DNA of 33,749 nucleotides from Lysinibacillus sp. FJAT-14745. Lineage in GTDB: Bacteria; Bacillota; Bacilli; Bacillales_A; Planococcaceae. The stretch spans positions 5,620-39,368 of the forward strand of contig NZ_LITM01000017.1 in NCBI RefSeq assembly GCF_001275675.1, written 5' to 3'. Numbering within the stretch: the stretch's first letter is position 1; the number at the start of each line of letters is the position of its first letter. The position numbers and the translations under genes are program-made. Below, one piece after another: positions 1 through 7,613 of the stretch. The notes beneath the pieces are model-generated. The model saw only the letters and a program-made list of their open reading frames with translations, was not told the DNA's origin and did no database searches.

Positions 1-69
1 CTCGATCAACTCTTACCTTGGTCGAAGACAATTCCAACTAACTGTCACGTTCCAAAGAAAACTAATTAA
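1..69 (+). CDS. IS66-family transposase, C-terminal end (cut by window edge)
   Basis: Frame 1 is open from the first base and stops at 67-69 (TAA), giving 22 residues that contain LDQLLPWSKTIP. A D/E-x-LLPW motif followed by a short basic tail is typical of the C-terminus of IS66-type transposases (TnpC). The stop is followed within 55 bp by what looks like the element's end (see 1-122). Only the tail is visible, so activity cannot be judged. The family call rests on this short motif and on the GTAA-type terminus; another DDE transposase is possible. Confidence 0.5.
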   Translation, partial: LDQLLPWSKTIPTNCHVPKKTN

Positions 70-81
70 AGCATACATCAA

Positions 82-109
82 AGCGCCCACGGAAAAACAC
101 GTGGGCGCT
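82..109. terminator. Perfect hairpin between IS end and VOC gene
   Basis: AGCGCCCACG (82-91) pairs perfectly with CGTGGGCGCT (100-109) around an 8-nt loop. Neither side has a long T tract; the minus side continues TTTGATG. It probably ends or stabilises transcripts from the VOC gene, or it is a subterminal structure of the IS element. Confidence 0.45.
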
Positions 110-132
110 ATTTGACGCTTACAAATATCTAC

Positions 133-489
133 CTAAATAAATTGTAAATACTCTAAGACATTCCCGAAAGGATCTCTGAAGCTAATAACTTTTCCTGGAG
201 GACAATCCATCGGCTCATCTGCAACAAACTCAACATTATGTTCTTTTAACTTATTGACTGTTTGATGAATGTCTTCTGTTTTTAAAGCTAAAACCACACC
301 TAAAGAATCTTTAGGAATAGATTTAGAGTTTTTCGATTCTTCTAAAACTAAAGGCAAATCTCCATGAACAAGTGTCACGATTTTGGGTCCGTATTGTTTG
401 TTTACCTCAAAACCTAAAACAGTCGTGTAAAAATCAATTGCTTTTTCAATATTAGGTACATAGATGCTGATAACACAAACTTGACTCAT
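133..489 (-). CDS. VOC (glyoxalase/bleomycin resistance fold) family protein
   Basis: 118 residues, the usual size of a single-domain VOC protein. The N-terminal beta strand leads into the classic IEKAIDFYTTVLGFEV segment (about residues 14-29), and the C-terminus has the FRDPFGNVLEYLQ signature (about 104-117), whose glutamate is the usual metal ligand of the fold. Such proteins bind or convert small molecules with a divalent metal; the substrate cannot be read from sequence. ATG at 487-489 is preceded by a GGGGGAT ribosome binding site. A plausible promoter lies at 538-566. It appears to be a single-gene unit with an IS66-like end immediately behind its stop. Confidence 0.85.
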   Translation of the reverse strand: MSQVCVISIYVPNIEKAIDFYTTVLGFEVNKQYGPKIVTLVHGDLPLVLEESKNSKSIPKDSLGVVLALKTEDIHQTVNKLKEHNVEFVADEPMDCPPGKVISFRDPFGNVLEYLQFI

Positions 490-510
490 ATTTCATCCCC
501 CTATTACTCC

Positions 511-566
511 GGTAATTACCTTTTTGGTATATAAAAAATAATAGAATATATGGTAATATTTTTCAA
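511..566 (-). promoter_or_regulatory. Probable sigma-A promoter of the VOC gene with adjacent palindrome
   Basis: On the minus strand TTGAAA (561-566) is followed after exactly 17 nt by TATTAT (538-543), a good sigma-A match. A perfect 10-bp palindrome GGTAATTACC (511-520) lies in the 5' leader, about 20 nt past the -10 box, where a repressor could bind. The operator role is a guess. Confidence 0.5.
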
Positions 567-754
567 CATTAGAGACATAATCAAGTAGGAATTGCTGACT
601 AACTTGATTAAGAGTTCTTATATTATTTCTAATCATCACTTATCTCTAACTGTCTTAAATAAATTTAGCGGAAGCCAAAACAGCATATGAGCCTTTTCCT
701 TCAAGATTACCTATAGAGATCATTAACCTTTATACGTATTCCCCTTACTATTTA

Positions 755-1441
755 TCATACAGAGCAATCTTTGATAATAAATTCACCTTTATCATTTACA
801 ATTATCATTTTTCCGTTATCAACTGTAATTTGGAGAGGAAAAATGGTAGAATATTTGTCTGAAAAAATCCATCTTCTTCCGGGATGTGCAAGGATAATAA
901 ATATCCCTTTATCTCTTACGCCCATAAAGTTTAGAAATTTGTCGTTTAACGGCTTATGGCCCCTTTCAAATATATGTGCTTTGCCTAATTCTTTTCCTAC
1001 CTTTAACACATCATCAACGATAAGACCAATTTCACTAATATTCAAAATACTATTGATAGTAAACGGCTCTGAGCTTTCTTCGTTTATGCCATAACGAGCT
1101 ATAAATTCTACAATATTACCTGAAGGGTCCTCAAAATATATTGCTTGTGCTGGTAAATGTGAAAAGTTTACCTCATCTTCTCCATCCTCTGTTAAAAGTT
1201 GGACTTTGTTCTTCAACCAAAATTTCGCTTCTTCAAATTGGTTTGCTGGAATATTGAAGGCAAAATGATAAAATGGTTTGCTAACTGTATCTCTATTCGT
1301 GAACTCCAAAATACTAGTGCCTGTTTGAATTTGAAAGCTATCTCTATTTTCAGCAATCATAAGAAACCCTAATTTATTTATATAGAATTCTTTCATAGTT
1401 TGTAAATTATCAGTTTGTAAAGTAAGTGATTTAATTTCCAT
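755..1441 (-). CDS. Two-domain VOC family protein
   Basis: A 228-residue protein with an N-terminal VOC module (NLQTMKEFYINKLGF near the start; FEDPSGNIVEFIARY about residues 105-119). A second, degenerate module follows, beginning near ILNISEIGLIVDDV. Fused double-VOC proteins of this size are common in Bacillaceae as putative glyoxalase/dioxygenase-like enzymes; substrate unknown. A longer reading frame starts at 1450, but its ATG sits one base behind the AGGAG. The ATG at 1439-1441 lies about 10 nt from it and is preferred. A MITE (1472-1669) ends only about 30 bp upstream of the start, so the native promoter may have been displaced. Confidence 0.8.
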   Translation of the reverse strand: MEIKSLTLQTDNLQTMKEFYINKLGFLMIAENRDSFQIQTGTSILEFTNRDTVSKPFYHFAFNIPANQFEEAKFWLKNKVQLLTEDGEDEVNFSHLPAQAIYFEDPSGNIVEFIARYGINEESSEPFTINSILNISEIGLIVDDVLKVGKELGKAHIFERGHKPLNDKFLNFMGVRDKGIFIILAHPGRRWIFSDKYSTIFPLQITVDNGKMIIVNDKGEFIIKDCSV

Positions 1442-1471
1442 ATACAACATTCTCCTATTTCACATGTATTT

Positions 1472-1669
1472 GGATCATCACCGAAACGTGTGGTTGATTT
1501 CCGTTCCGACTGGGCGCTTTCCTGGGGGCGTTCGATAAGCCGCTTCGCTTCGCTGCAGGGTCTTATCTGAAACGCTGATCCCCGAGGAGTCGCCCAGTCT
1601 CCACTACAATCAACTATTTGCATAGTAAACGTTTTAACAAAAGTCATCCACAACTTTTGGTGATGAACC
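1472..1669. mobile_element. MITE-like element, copy A, with 8-bp target duplication
   Basis: 198 bp bounded by GGATCATCACC (1472-1482) and GGTGATGAACC (1659-1669), an inverted repeat with one mismatch that extends with lower identity to about 21 bp. ATGTATTT occurs immediately outside both ends (1464-1471 and 1670-1677): a perfect 8-bp direct repeat, as expected from transposition. Inside is a structured core: GTTGAT/ATCAAC (1493-1498 and 1609-1614) and GACTGGGCG/CGCCCAGTC (1508-1516 and 1591-1599). There is no credible reading frame. The ends and the 8-bp duplication fit ISL3-family chemistry, so it may be mobilised by an ISL3-type transposase (inference). Copy C at 32247 shares ends and core. 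Confidence 0.85.
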
Positions 1670-1750
1670 ATGTATTTGTAAATTAATATAATAAATACAA
1701 TACCCATTTACATCAATCTTTTGGCTGAAATTAACGGTAATTTTAATGAG

Positions 1751-1779
1751 TTGACGGCAAAGTTATTCTTATTTACAAA
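1751..1779 (+). promoter_or_regulatory. Possible promoter of the DUF3139 gene
   Basis: TTGACG (1751-1756) and TACAAA (1774-1779) are separated by 17 nt, 31 nt before the start codon. The -10 box is weak. Confidence 0.4.
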
Positions 1780-1809
1780 CTGGGTAGAACTTGTATAGGG
1801 AGTTGTCGA

Positions 1810-2142
1810 ATGAAAAAGTTTTTGATAGTTGCGTTATTCATCATGTTACTTGCACCATTTTGTACTGTACAAATCAAAAAGGAACTATATGAAAAGAGAA
1901 TCGAAAACTATTTGATTGAAGATAAGTCTTATCAGAAGGACGCTATCCAATCTATTGAATGTAAATGGCATTTTGCAGGTCTTCCAAGTTATTGGGTAAA
2001 CGTTATTTTTTCAGATGAACCAAATGTCGTCTATATCTATTTTGCTCATGATAAAAACCATTTAGGGCAATTTGACCATTATACAATTGATGGGACGACT
2101 CTTTTGACAGAACAATTAAAGCATTTTCGGTCTGGTGAATGA
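1810..2142 (+). CDS. DUF3139-like membrane-anchored or secreted small protein
   Basis: 110 residues. The first 22 form a positively charged start plus a hydrophobic stretch (MKKFLIVALFIMLLAPF), a signal peptide or single membrane anchor. The rest is a compact domain with the pattern YLIEDKSYQKDAIQSIE and FSDEPNVVYIYF, which resembles the small DUF3139 proteins of Bacillus. Function unknown; it would face outside. ATG at 1810 is preceded by AGGGAG at 8 nt spacing. It stands alone between MITE copy A and the 21-bp repeat array. The family name is from recall. Confidence 0.65.
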   Translation: MKKFLIVALFIMLLAPFCTVQIKKELYEKRIENYLIEDKSYQKDAIQSIECKWHFAGLPSYWVNVIFSDEPNVVYIYFAHDKNHLGQFDHYTIDGTTLLTEQLKHFRSGE

Positions 2143-2303
2143 CTTAAAATGGACCCGAGGAATTAACAACAGTAAAAAAACCAATACTAATAGATAAAAT
2201 TTGATTAATGACGTGTGAAGCGATCCAAAAATTCGCGAATTACATTAAATTTGAATACAATATATTGAAAATAATTAATCCTTGATAGGCCTTTTAACAC
2301 CTA
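2143..2303. other. AT-rich intergenic stretch before the short array
   Basis: No gene is seen. It contains a 12-bp perfect palindrome AATTCGCGAATT (2230-2241). A GATAGG...CCTATC inverted repeat overlaps the start of the array around 2285-2305, but without a T tract. Confidence 0.4.
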
Positions 2304-2490
2304 TCCGAGTATAGAGATTCTTTCCGTCGTTTGGTCAATTCTATCCGTCGCTTTGGCAGTTCTATCCATCATTTCGATGGTTCTATCCGTCGCTCTGATG
2401 ATTCTATCCGTCATTTCGATGGTTCCATTCGTCGCTCTGATGATTCAATCCGTCACTTCGGCAGGTCTATCCGTCTTTGCAGAGAAACTG
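2304..2490. repeat. Short tandem array with 21-bp period (TCCGTCGCT family)
   Basis: The kernel TCCGTC (or a close variant) starts at 2323, 2344, 2365, 2386, 2407, 2428, 2449 and 2470: seven successive steps of exactly 21 bp. A degenerate unit lies 19 bp earlier at 2304. Typical units read TCCGTCGCTCTGATGATTC or TCCGTCATTTCGATGGTTC. This is the same family as the large array at 8193-9240, which shares the kernel and both spacings. Because 21 is a multiple of three, an open frame of 73 codons appears here; it is an artefact. The array lies between the DUF3139 gene and xpaC. Confidence 0.9.
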
Positions 2491-2696
2491 CAATGTCAGA
2501 CAATTAGTTTGACTTTTTTTCGTCTGGCCCCTTTTCTTCCTAAAAAAGCAAAGGATTTTCTTGTTCTTAAGTAATATCATTGAGAAACTTTACAATTAGC
2601 AGTAAAATTTATGTAAGGATTATTATTTCATTGAAACTTTATGTCGATTATTTCGTATAAGAATATAGACATATCTAAATGCTAGGAGGAAGAAAC

Positions 2697-3347
2697 ATGC
2701 TTAGTGTCGGACAGTTTTTCTCTAGACATACCGCTAGCTTCTTAATTTCTCTCACAACTGTTTCTATAGCAGCAATTGCCGCAGACCCAGGATTCTTCCT
2801 TGGTGGTTTATTGTTTGCTGGAACTTACGCGCCAAGTACAGCGTTGTTGAAACATAGACAGAAAAAGAAATTTATGCAAATAGCAGGTATAACAAAAGAA
2901 GAATACAAACATATTGAAACACAACTTACAGCAGCAAATAAAAGTATACAAACTTTAAGTCAAAACTATTTACGTGTACGTTCTGTTTCTGCATTTAAGC
3001 AATTACTCGAAATGACACGTATTTCAAAAAATATCGTGAAAATAGTGAAAACAGATCCACGAAAATTTTATAATGTAGAACAATTTTTTTATGCACACCT
3101 TCCTTCCGCTGTCGAATTAACGGATAAATATACGATGTTATCGAGGCAGCCTGTGAAGGATAAAGAAATCCAGCTTACATTATCAAAAACAAGAGAAACA
3201 CTCACAGATTTAAATGATACGATTCAAATTGATTTAAAGGATGCGCTTTCCAACGAAATCGACCATCTTCAGATGGAAATCGAATTTGCGAATCGTTCCA
3301 ATATAAGACGAAAAGAACAATTGGAATGGCGAGGCGATGATAAGTGA
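2697..3347 (+). CDS. xpaC: XpaC-like protein (5-bromo-4-chloroindolyl phosphate hydrolysis family)
   Basis: 216 residues. An N-terminal hydrophobic hairpin (about residues 12-45, FLISLTTVSIAAIAADPGFF...LLFAGTYA) should anchor it in the membrane. The rest is a charged, helical cytoplasmic domain as in Bacillus XpaC. The family is named after an X-phos hydrolysis phenotype; the true role is unclear, and it is regularly found beside a TelA/YaaN gene, as here. The ATG at 2697 is chosen because AGGAGG lies 7 nt before it. An in-frame ATG six codons upstream sits in front of that site. The stop overlaps the next gene's GTG start by 4 bp, so the pair is an operon and probably translationally coupled. 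Confidence 0.8.
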   Translation: MLSVGQFFSRHTASFLISLTTVSIAAIAADPGFFLGGLLFAGTYAPSTALLKHRQKKKFMQIAGITKEEYKHIETQLTAANKSIQTLSQNYLRVRSVSAFKQLLEMTRISKNIVKIVKTDPRKFYNVEQFFYAHLPSAVELTDKYTMLSRQPVKDKEIQLTLSKTRETLTDLNDTIQIDLKDALSNEIDHLQMEIEFANRSNIRRKEQLEWRGDDK

Positions 3348-4411
3348 CAGCAAATGATCACGCATTTGAACTAAATACAATACAAGGTATTTCCCCTCTT
3401 GTGCAATCTTATTTAGAAACAACTCCAAATAATGAGGCGATGGCGACGTATGAAACGCTATCGCCTCTTGCACAAAGTCGAGCACTTCTTTTTGCTAGCC
3501 AGCTAGACCTGACAAACTTCGAATCTGTCCTGTCTTTAGGGCAAGGTTCACAGCGAGCGCTTTCTCAATTTGCTGATCGAATGCTTGTACAAGTAAAACA
3601 GAAAGACGTTTCAAAAGTTGGCCAAATGTTAGATTCATTAATGCAAACGTTAGACCGTGTGGACCCTAACGCATTAGAACCAAAAAAGCAGTCCTTTTTT
3701 CAAAAAATGTTTGGCAAAATCGAGCCTACTGTTAAGCAAACATTAACGGAGTTTGAACGTATTAGTATCCAAGTAGAACGCATTGGTGTTCAGCTCGAAC
3801 GTTCACAGCTTCAAATGATTAAAGATGTAGAAATGCTTGAAGAACTTTATGCACATAATAGAGGATTCTTTGAGGAGTTAGCGACTGCTATTGCAGCAGG
3901 ACAAATGAAGAAGCAGCAAGCAATCGAAGTCGAGCTTCCTGCAAAGGTGACTAGTTTACAGGCAACGAATCAACCACTTGCGGTACAACAGCTGAATGAT
4001 TTTGCCGCTCAAATCGAACGTTTAGATCAACGTATTTATGACTTACAAGTTTCTCAGCAGGTTGCCTTACAAACTGCTCCACAAATACGCATGATTCAGC
4101 AGTCCAATCAAACGCTAGCTGAAAAAATCGAATTTTCAATCGGTACTCTTATTCCACTTTGGAAAAATCAATTGGCCATGATGTTATCCATGCATATGGA
4201 TCATCACTACGCACAATTAGAGGAAAGATTATCTCGTACAAATGATCGTTTTACGAGCCCTTCCTTCGAACAGCAGGTATCGAAATTCAAAGAAACACAG
4301 CATGAGCTGAAGGCAGCTATCAAAGACGTCTTTGCCCTTCATACAGCTACAGAACAGGAAAAACAGCAATTACAGGATGTAGCTGAATTAAAGAGCTTTA
4401 AGGGAGAATGA
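3344..4411 (+). CDS. TelA/YaaN family protein (toxic anion resistance-like)
   Basis: 355 residues, close to the usual 360-390 for YaaN/TelA. It is almost entirely helical and coiled-coil prone, rich in Q, E and L, with the typical FGKIEPTVKQTLTEFERISIQVERIGVQLE segment in the middle (shown in part at about residues 125-155). Family members were linked to tellurite and envelope-stress resistance; the mechanism is unknown. It begins with GTG at 3344 inside the end of xpaC (GTGA overlap) without a clear binding site of its own, so coupling is likely. A strong terminator follows at 4431. Confidence 0.8.
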   Translation: MTANDHAFELNTIQGISPLVQSYLETTPNNEAMATYETLSPLAQSRALLFASQLDLTNFESVLSLGQGSQRALSQFADRMLVQVKQKDVSKVGQMLDSLMQTLDRVDPNALEPKKQSFFQKMFGKIEPTVKQTLTEFERISIQVERIGVQLERSQLQMIKDVEMLEELYAHNRGFFEELATAIAAGQMKKQQAIEVELPAKVTSLQATNQPLAVQQLNDFAAQIERLDQRIYDLQVSQQVALQTAPQIRMIQQSNQTLAEKIEFSIGTLIPLWKNQLAMMLSMHMDHHYAQLEERLSRTNDRFTSPSFEQQVSKFKETQHELKAAIKDVFALHTATEQEKQQLQDVAELKSFKGE

Positions 4412-4430
4412 TTCCGTTTTTCCAACAAAT

Positions 4431-4468
4431 AAGGGTGGCTCAGAAATCTGAACCACCCTTTGATTTTT
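4431..4468 (+). terminator. Terminator of the xpaC-telA operon
   Basis: AAGGGTGGCTCAGA pairs with TCTGAACCACCCTT (one mismatch), followed by TTGATTTTT. It lies 20 nt after the telA stop and also faces the end of the convergent small gene at 4473. Confidence 0.85.
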
Positions 4469-4472
4469 ATGC

Positions 4473-4670
4473 TCATTCAAAATAATCTTTATAGTAGCCA
4501 CCGATATTACCAGTGTTATCGATAATAAAAATGAATTCTTCTGTTTCATTTTTCACATCATATTGTTTCCCTACTGTTAATACGTTTGAAACTAAATATT
4601 TTGATGCATTTGTATGCTTACAAGTAACTGTGCGTACTGTTGGAGCATCTTTCCATTTTAAATGTAACAT
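4473..4670 (-). CDS. DUF6501-like small protein
   Basis: 65 residues, small, acidic and soluble, with the conserved-looking middle VLTVGKQYDVKNETEEF and the C-terminus IDNTGNIGGYYKDYFE. This matches my recollection of short Bacillus proteins of the DUF6501 group. Function unknown; the fold looks like a small beta barrel. A purine-rich GAGAGG-type binding site precedes the ATG. It is convergent with the xpaC-telA operon and shares the terminator region. Confidence 0.6.
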   Translation of the reverse strand: MLHLKWKDAPTVRTVTCKHTNASKYLVSNVLTVGKQYDVKNETEEFIFIIDNTGNIGGYYKDYFE

Positions 4671-4834
4671 AATCTCTCTACCTCTCTTTACTAGCGCGAA
4701 GCTAATGTCTATTGCTTATTTTATAATATTTTTGAACTTTTGTGGAGAAAAAAACCATAGAAGTTCATATTTTCTCCGTAACTATCGTTTTTTAACCATA
4801 TCAATCATAAAAATTTTTATTTCGAGGTGTTAAT

Positions 4835-4930
4835 ATGAGCTTTGGTGGTGTACCGCAATGGTTTTTTATATTGGCCGTTGCATTTGCAATTTGCTTTGTT
4901 TTATACGCAGAATGGAATTCTAGAAAATAA
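4835..4930 (+). CDS. 31-residue single-pass membrane peptide
   Basis: ATG at 4835 opens a 31-codon frame that begins MSFGGVPQWFFILAVAF and ends LYAEWNSRK, stop TAA at 4928-4930. A membrane-spanning stretch (about residues 9-24) and a short polar tail make a credible single-pass protein. AGGTG sits 6 nt before the ATG. A hairpin plus T7 tract begins directly at the stop codon (4931), giving a complete monocistronic unit. Such peptides are often missed by annotation; function unknown. Confidence 0.6.
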   Translation: MSFGGVPQWFFILAVAFAICFVLYAEWNSRK

Positions 4931-4961
4931 GTGAGCCCATTCATTTGGACTCACTTTTTTT
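4931..4961 (+). terminator. Terminator of the 31-codon gene
   Basis: GTGAGCCCA pairs with TGGACTCAC (one mismatch), followed by seven T (4955-4961). The reverse strand could also serve the convergent ABC transporter operon. Confidence 0.8.
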
Positions 4962-4988
4962 GTTAATGCAACCGTATGTGTAAACTCA

Positions 4989-5720
4989 TTATCTTAATGT
5001 TCGTTTTAAAAACTCTTTTGTCCGTTCATGCTGAGGGTTTACTAAAACCTGCGATGGTGGTCCTTCCTCCACAATAACACCTTTATCCATAAATACAACA
5101 CGGTCTGCTACTTCTTTAGCAAATTCCATTTCATGTGTCACAATTAACATCGTATTCCCAGCATCCGCTAGCTGACGCATTACCTTCAACACTTCACCAA
5201 CCATTTCTGGGTCAAGAGCTGACGTCGGTTCATCAAACAGCATCACATCTGGGCTCATTGACAATGCTCGCGCAATCGCTACCCGCTGTTTTTGACCGCC
5301 AGATAGCTGCCTTGGCTTCGCATTGACGTATTGATCCATACCGACAATTTGCAAATATTTTAGAGCAACTTCGTCAGCTTCTGCCTTCGAACGCTTTAAT
5401 ACTTTCATTTGACCAACTGTACAGTTTTTTAGCACATTATGATTGTTAAATAAGTTAAATTGCTGGAATACCATACCTAAATGTGTACGGTATTCTTGGA
5501 TATTATGCTTATCGTCTAAAATGTTGTCACCTTTATAAATAATTTGACCGCCACTTGGTGTTTCTAGTAAATTAATGCAACGTAGTAGTGTTGATTTACC
5601 AGATCCGGAAGAACCGATTAAGCAAACAACCTCGCCCTTTTCTACTTGAAAATTTACATCTTTTAACACTTGGTTACGCCCAAATGATTTACTTAAATGC
5701 TCGATTTTAATAACTGCCAT
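4989..5720 (-). CDS. Amino-acid ABC transporter ATP-binding protein (probable lysine uptake)
   Basis: 243 residues, the standard length of a PAAT-family ATPase. Walker [10 protein letters not shown] (about residues 36-44), signature LSGGQKQR (about 139-146), Walker B VMLFDEP and the H-loop histidine in IVTHEM are all present, so the protein should be active. It energises the permease encoded just upstream (12-nt gap, AGGGGGA binding site). It is the last gene of the binding protein - permease - ATPase operon. The lysine riboswitch in front of the operon points to lysine as substrate; from the protein alone only 'polar amino acid' would be safe. Confidence 0.9.
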   Translation of the reverse strand: MAVIKIEHLSKSFGRNQVLKDVNFQVEKGEVVCLIGSSGSGKSTLLRCINLLETPSGGQIIYKGDNILDDKHNIQEYRTHLGMVFQQFNLFNNHNVLKNCTVGQMKVLKRSKAEADEVALKYLQIVGMDQYVNAKPRQLSGGQKQRVAIARALSMSPDVMLFDEPTSALDPEMVGEVLKVMRQLADAGNTMLIVTHEMEFAKEVADRVVFMDKGVIVEEGPPSQVLVNPQHERTKEFLKRTLR

Positions 5721-5732
5721 CTGTTCGTCCCC

Positions 5733-6458
5733 CTATACTGCTTCTTTCTGTTCTTTTTGGTAGGCATCTGGTCCATCCAGTCGTTTTTCTACATACAGTA
5801 AAATTCTAGATGCTGTGAATGTCATGATGAAATAAAGGACACAAGCTACAAAGAAGGATTCAAAATAGCGGAAGTTATTACCTGCAATCGACTTTGTTTG
5901 GAAGTATAATTCCGTAACCCCGATAACGTTTAATACTGCTGTATCTTTAATATTCATAATTAATTGATTACCTGTTGCAGGCAATATATTTCGCGCAACT
6001 TGTGGTAATACAACATGTAGCATAATTTGAAAATGATTCATACCAATGGCTGATGCAGCCTCGTACTGCCCCTTATCAATGGAAACAATACCGCCACGCA
6101 CAATTTCAGTCATATATGCACCTGTGTTTAGTGAAACAACTAAAATACCTGCTGTAATAAAGTGCATATCAATACCAAATGCAATATCTAATCCGTAAAA
6201 TACAACCATCGCTTGTACAATCATTGGTGTACCACGGAAGAATTCGACATAGCATGTTAGTATAAAATTAAAGAGCTTTAGGCTATAGAATTTTAAACCC
6301 TTTTTACGAACCTTGATGGTATGCATAATTCCAATGAAAAATCCGATAAGTGCACCAATAACTGTACTAATAATCGAAATAAGTAATGTATAATACGCAC
6401 CTCGTAAAAACATTTGCCAGTTGTTCTCAACAATAGAAATAATCCATTCAAAACTCAT
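5733..6458 (-). CDS. Amino-acid ABC transporter permease (probable lysine uptake)
   Basis: 241 residues with about five membrane segments, as in HisM/GlnP-type permeases. The cytoplasmic EAA loop is clear (YEAASAIGMNHFQIMLHVVL, about residues 133-152), the site that contacts the ATPase. The segment FFRGTPMIVQAMVV (about 74-87) is typical of the family. GGAGG lies in front of the ATG. It sits 176 nt behind the binding-protein gene, with a hairpin in between that may lower its expression relative to the binding protein, and directly before the ATPase gene. Confidence 0.9.
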   Translation of the reverse strand: MSFEWIISIVENNWQMFLRGAYYTLLISIISTVIGALIGFFIGIMHTIKVRKKGLKFYSLKLFNFILTCYVEFFRGTPMIVQAMVVFYGLDIAFGIDMHFITAGILVVSLNTGAYMTEIVRGGIVSIDKGQYEAASAIGMNHFQIMLHVVLPQVARNILPATGNQLIMNIKDTAVLNVIGVTELYFQTKSIAGNNFRYFESFFVACVLYFIMTFTASRILLYVEKRLDGPDAYQKEQKEAV

Positions 6459-6599
6459 GATGTTCCTCCTAACTACGTCGTGTTGCTTGTTCGTTACAGT
6501 ATCGTGTCTTAGCTAGAGCCTTTGATTCTTTTATTTTATGAAACTTTTAGCCAAGACATTATTATATTTAGAGATTCTTATTAAATATGATGTAATGAT

Positions 6600-6630
6600 A
6601 TGGCACGGACTAGCAGATAGCCCGTGCCAT
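6600..6630 (-). terminator. Intercistronic hairpin between binding protein and permease
   Basis: ATGGCACGG (6600-6608) pairs with CCGTGCCAT (6622-6630), 4 nt after the binding-protein stop. No T tract follows, so it is more likely a partial terminator or a 3'-end stabiliser that keeps binding-protein mRNA abundant, as in many ABC operons. Confidence 0.5.
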
Positions 6631-6634
6631 CATG

Positions 6635-7492
6635 TTATTGTGCTGCTGGTTGTTGGTGAATTGCTTCTTCCATAATTTTTTGGCGATCATCTTCAGAAAT
6701 ACCTTTTAAGATTTCATTGATTTTTTCAAGATCTGCATCACCTTTACGTAAACCAACTGCAATAGATGTATTTGAAATATCTGTATCGAAACCTTTTTCA
6801 AACTTTACATACGTGAACTTATCATTTGCAGCAGCCGCGGAAATACCTTCTGGACGCTCTGCTACATAGCCGTCAATTTTTCCTGCTTCTAATGCTACAC
6901 GCATTGCTGGGAAGTTATCCATTGCTGTTTGTTTTTTTACATCTTTGATTTGATCAATAACATTGTAGTTAGACGTATTTAATTGTGATGTAATTTTTGC
7001 ACCGGAGAAATCTTGGATAGATTTTGCTTTTTCATATTCACTGCCTTTTTTGATGACCATCACAAAATCAGACGTATAATAGTTTTCGGTGAAATCAATT
7101 GTTTGCTTACGCTCTTTAGTAGGTGACATCCCTGCAATGATTGCATCGATTTTGTTTGATTGTAATGCTGGTACTAAACCATCCCATTCCAATTTCACGA
7201 TAACTAATTTTTTTCCTAAGCCTTCAGCAATTTTTTTCGCCATTTGCACATCATATCCGCCTGCATATTCTGCATTATCAGCAATTTTCACTGCGCCATT
7301 TGCATCATCTTGCTGTGTCCAGTTAAACGGAGCATAGCCTGCTTCCATCCCAACGCGGAATTCACCACCGCCGCCGTCTTTTTCAGCACCAGCATCGCCT
7401 GTTGCCTCATCCTTTTTGTCTTTTGCCCCACATGCAGCCAACACAATTGCAGTCACTACAGTTAACATTAATACCAACCATTTTCTTTTCAT
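6635..7492 (-). CDS. Amino-acid ABC transporter substrate-binding lipoprotein (probable lysine uptake)
   Basis: 285 residues. A lipoprotein signal peptide ends in the lipobox LAAC with the modified cysteine at position 21, followed by a charged glycine-rich linker and a family-3 solute-binding domain. Recognisable are FRVGMEAGYAPFNW (about residues 45-58), DAIIAGMSPTKERKQTIDFT and the two-lobe hinge region. It should be anchored outside the membrane and deliver substrate to the permease at 5733. It is first in the operon and is preceded by a lysine riboswitch, the main reason to call lysine rather than glutamine or arginine. Confidence 0.9.
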   Translation of the reverse strand: MKRKWLVLMLTVVTAIVLAACGAKDKKDEATGDAGAEKDGGGGEFRVGMEAGYAPFNWTQQDDANGAVKIADNAEYAGGYDVQMAKKIAEGLGKKLVIVKLEWDGLVPALQSNKIDAIIAGMSPTKERKQTIDFTENYYTSDFVMVIKKGSEYEKAKSIQDFSGAKITSQLNTSNYNVIDQIKDVKKQTAMDNFPAMRVALEAGKIDGYVAERPEGISAAAANDKFTYVKFEKGFDTDISNTSIAVGLRKGDADLEKINEILKGISEDDRQKIMEEAIHQQPAAQ

Positions 7493-7534
7493 GTAAAACT
7501 CCCCTTTTCTGTAAAAAAATAAAACAACTGTACG

Positions 7535-7563
7535 AAAAAAGACCTAAGCATTGAACTTAGGTC
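7535..7563 (-). terminator. Intrinsic terminator of the lysine riboswitch expression platform
   Basis: GACCTAAG and CTTAGGTC (7541-7548 with 7556-7563) form an 8-bp stem, followed on the minus strand by six T (7535-7540). It lies about 50 nt after the aptamer and about 40 nt before the binding-protein start, the position expected for lysine-dependent premature termination. Confidence 0.85.
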
Positions 7564-7613
7564 TTACTTTAATTGACAGTTGCCCAAATCCTCACTATAA
7601 ATTCCATGTTTCC

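Larger units (their letters stand above)
1..122 (+). mobile_element. Right end of an IS66-like insertion sequence (partial)
   Basis: After the transposase stop comes a 10-bp perfect hairpin (82-91 with 100-109) and then ...GACGCTTAC ending at 122. Read inward from that end the sequence is GTAAGCGTCAAATAGCGCCC, which starts GTAA as IS66-family ends usually do. If 122 is the boundary, an 8-bp target duplication would start AAATATCT at 123-130. The partner copy lies outside the window. The stop codon of the VOC gene is only about 10 bp away, so the element sits directly behind that gene. Inference from end sequence and context. Confidence 0.45.

Noticed and set aside
1393..1707. A 104-codon minus-strand frame across MITE copy A.
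   Set aside because: It runs through terminal repeats, core stems and target duplications; it is not a gene.
2230..2241. Perfect palindrome AATTCGCGAATT.
   Set aside because: Single occurrence, not placed near a promoter or gene start; probably chance.
2353..2574. A 73-codon frame over the short array.
   Set aside because: Produced by the 21-bp period; no binding site and repetitive content.
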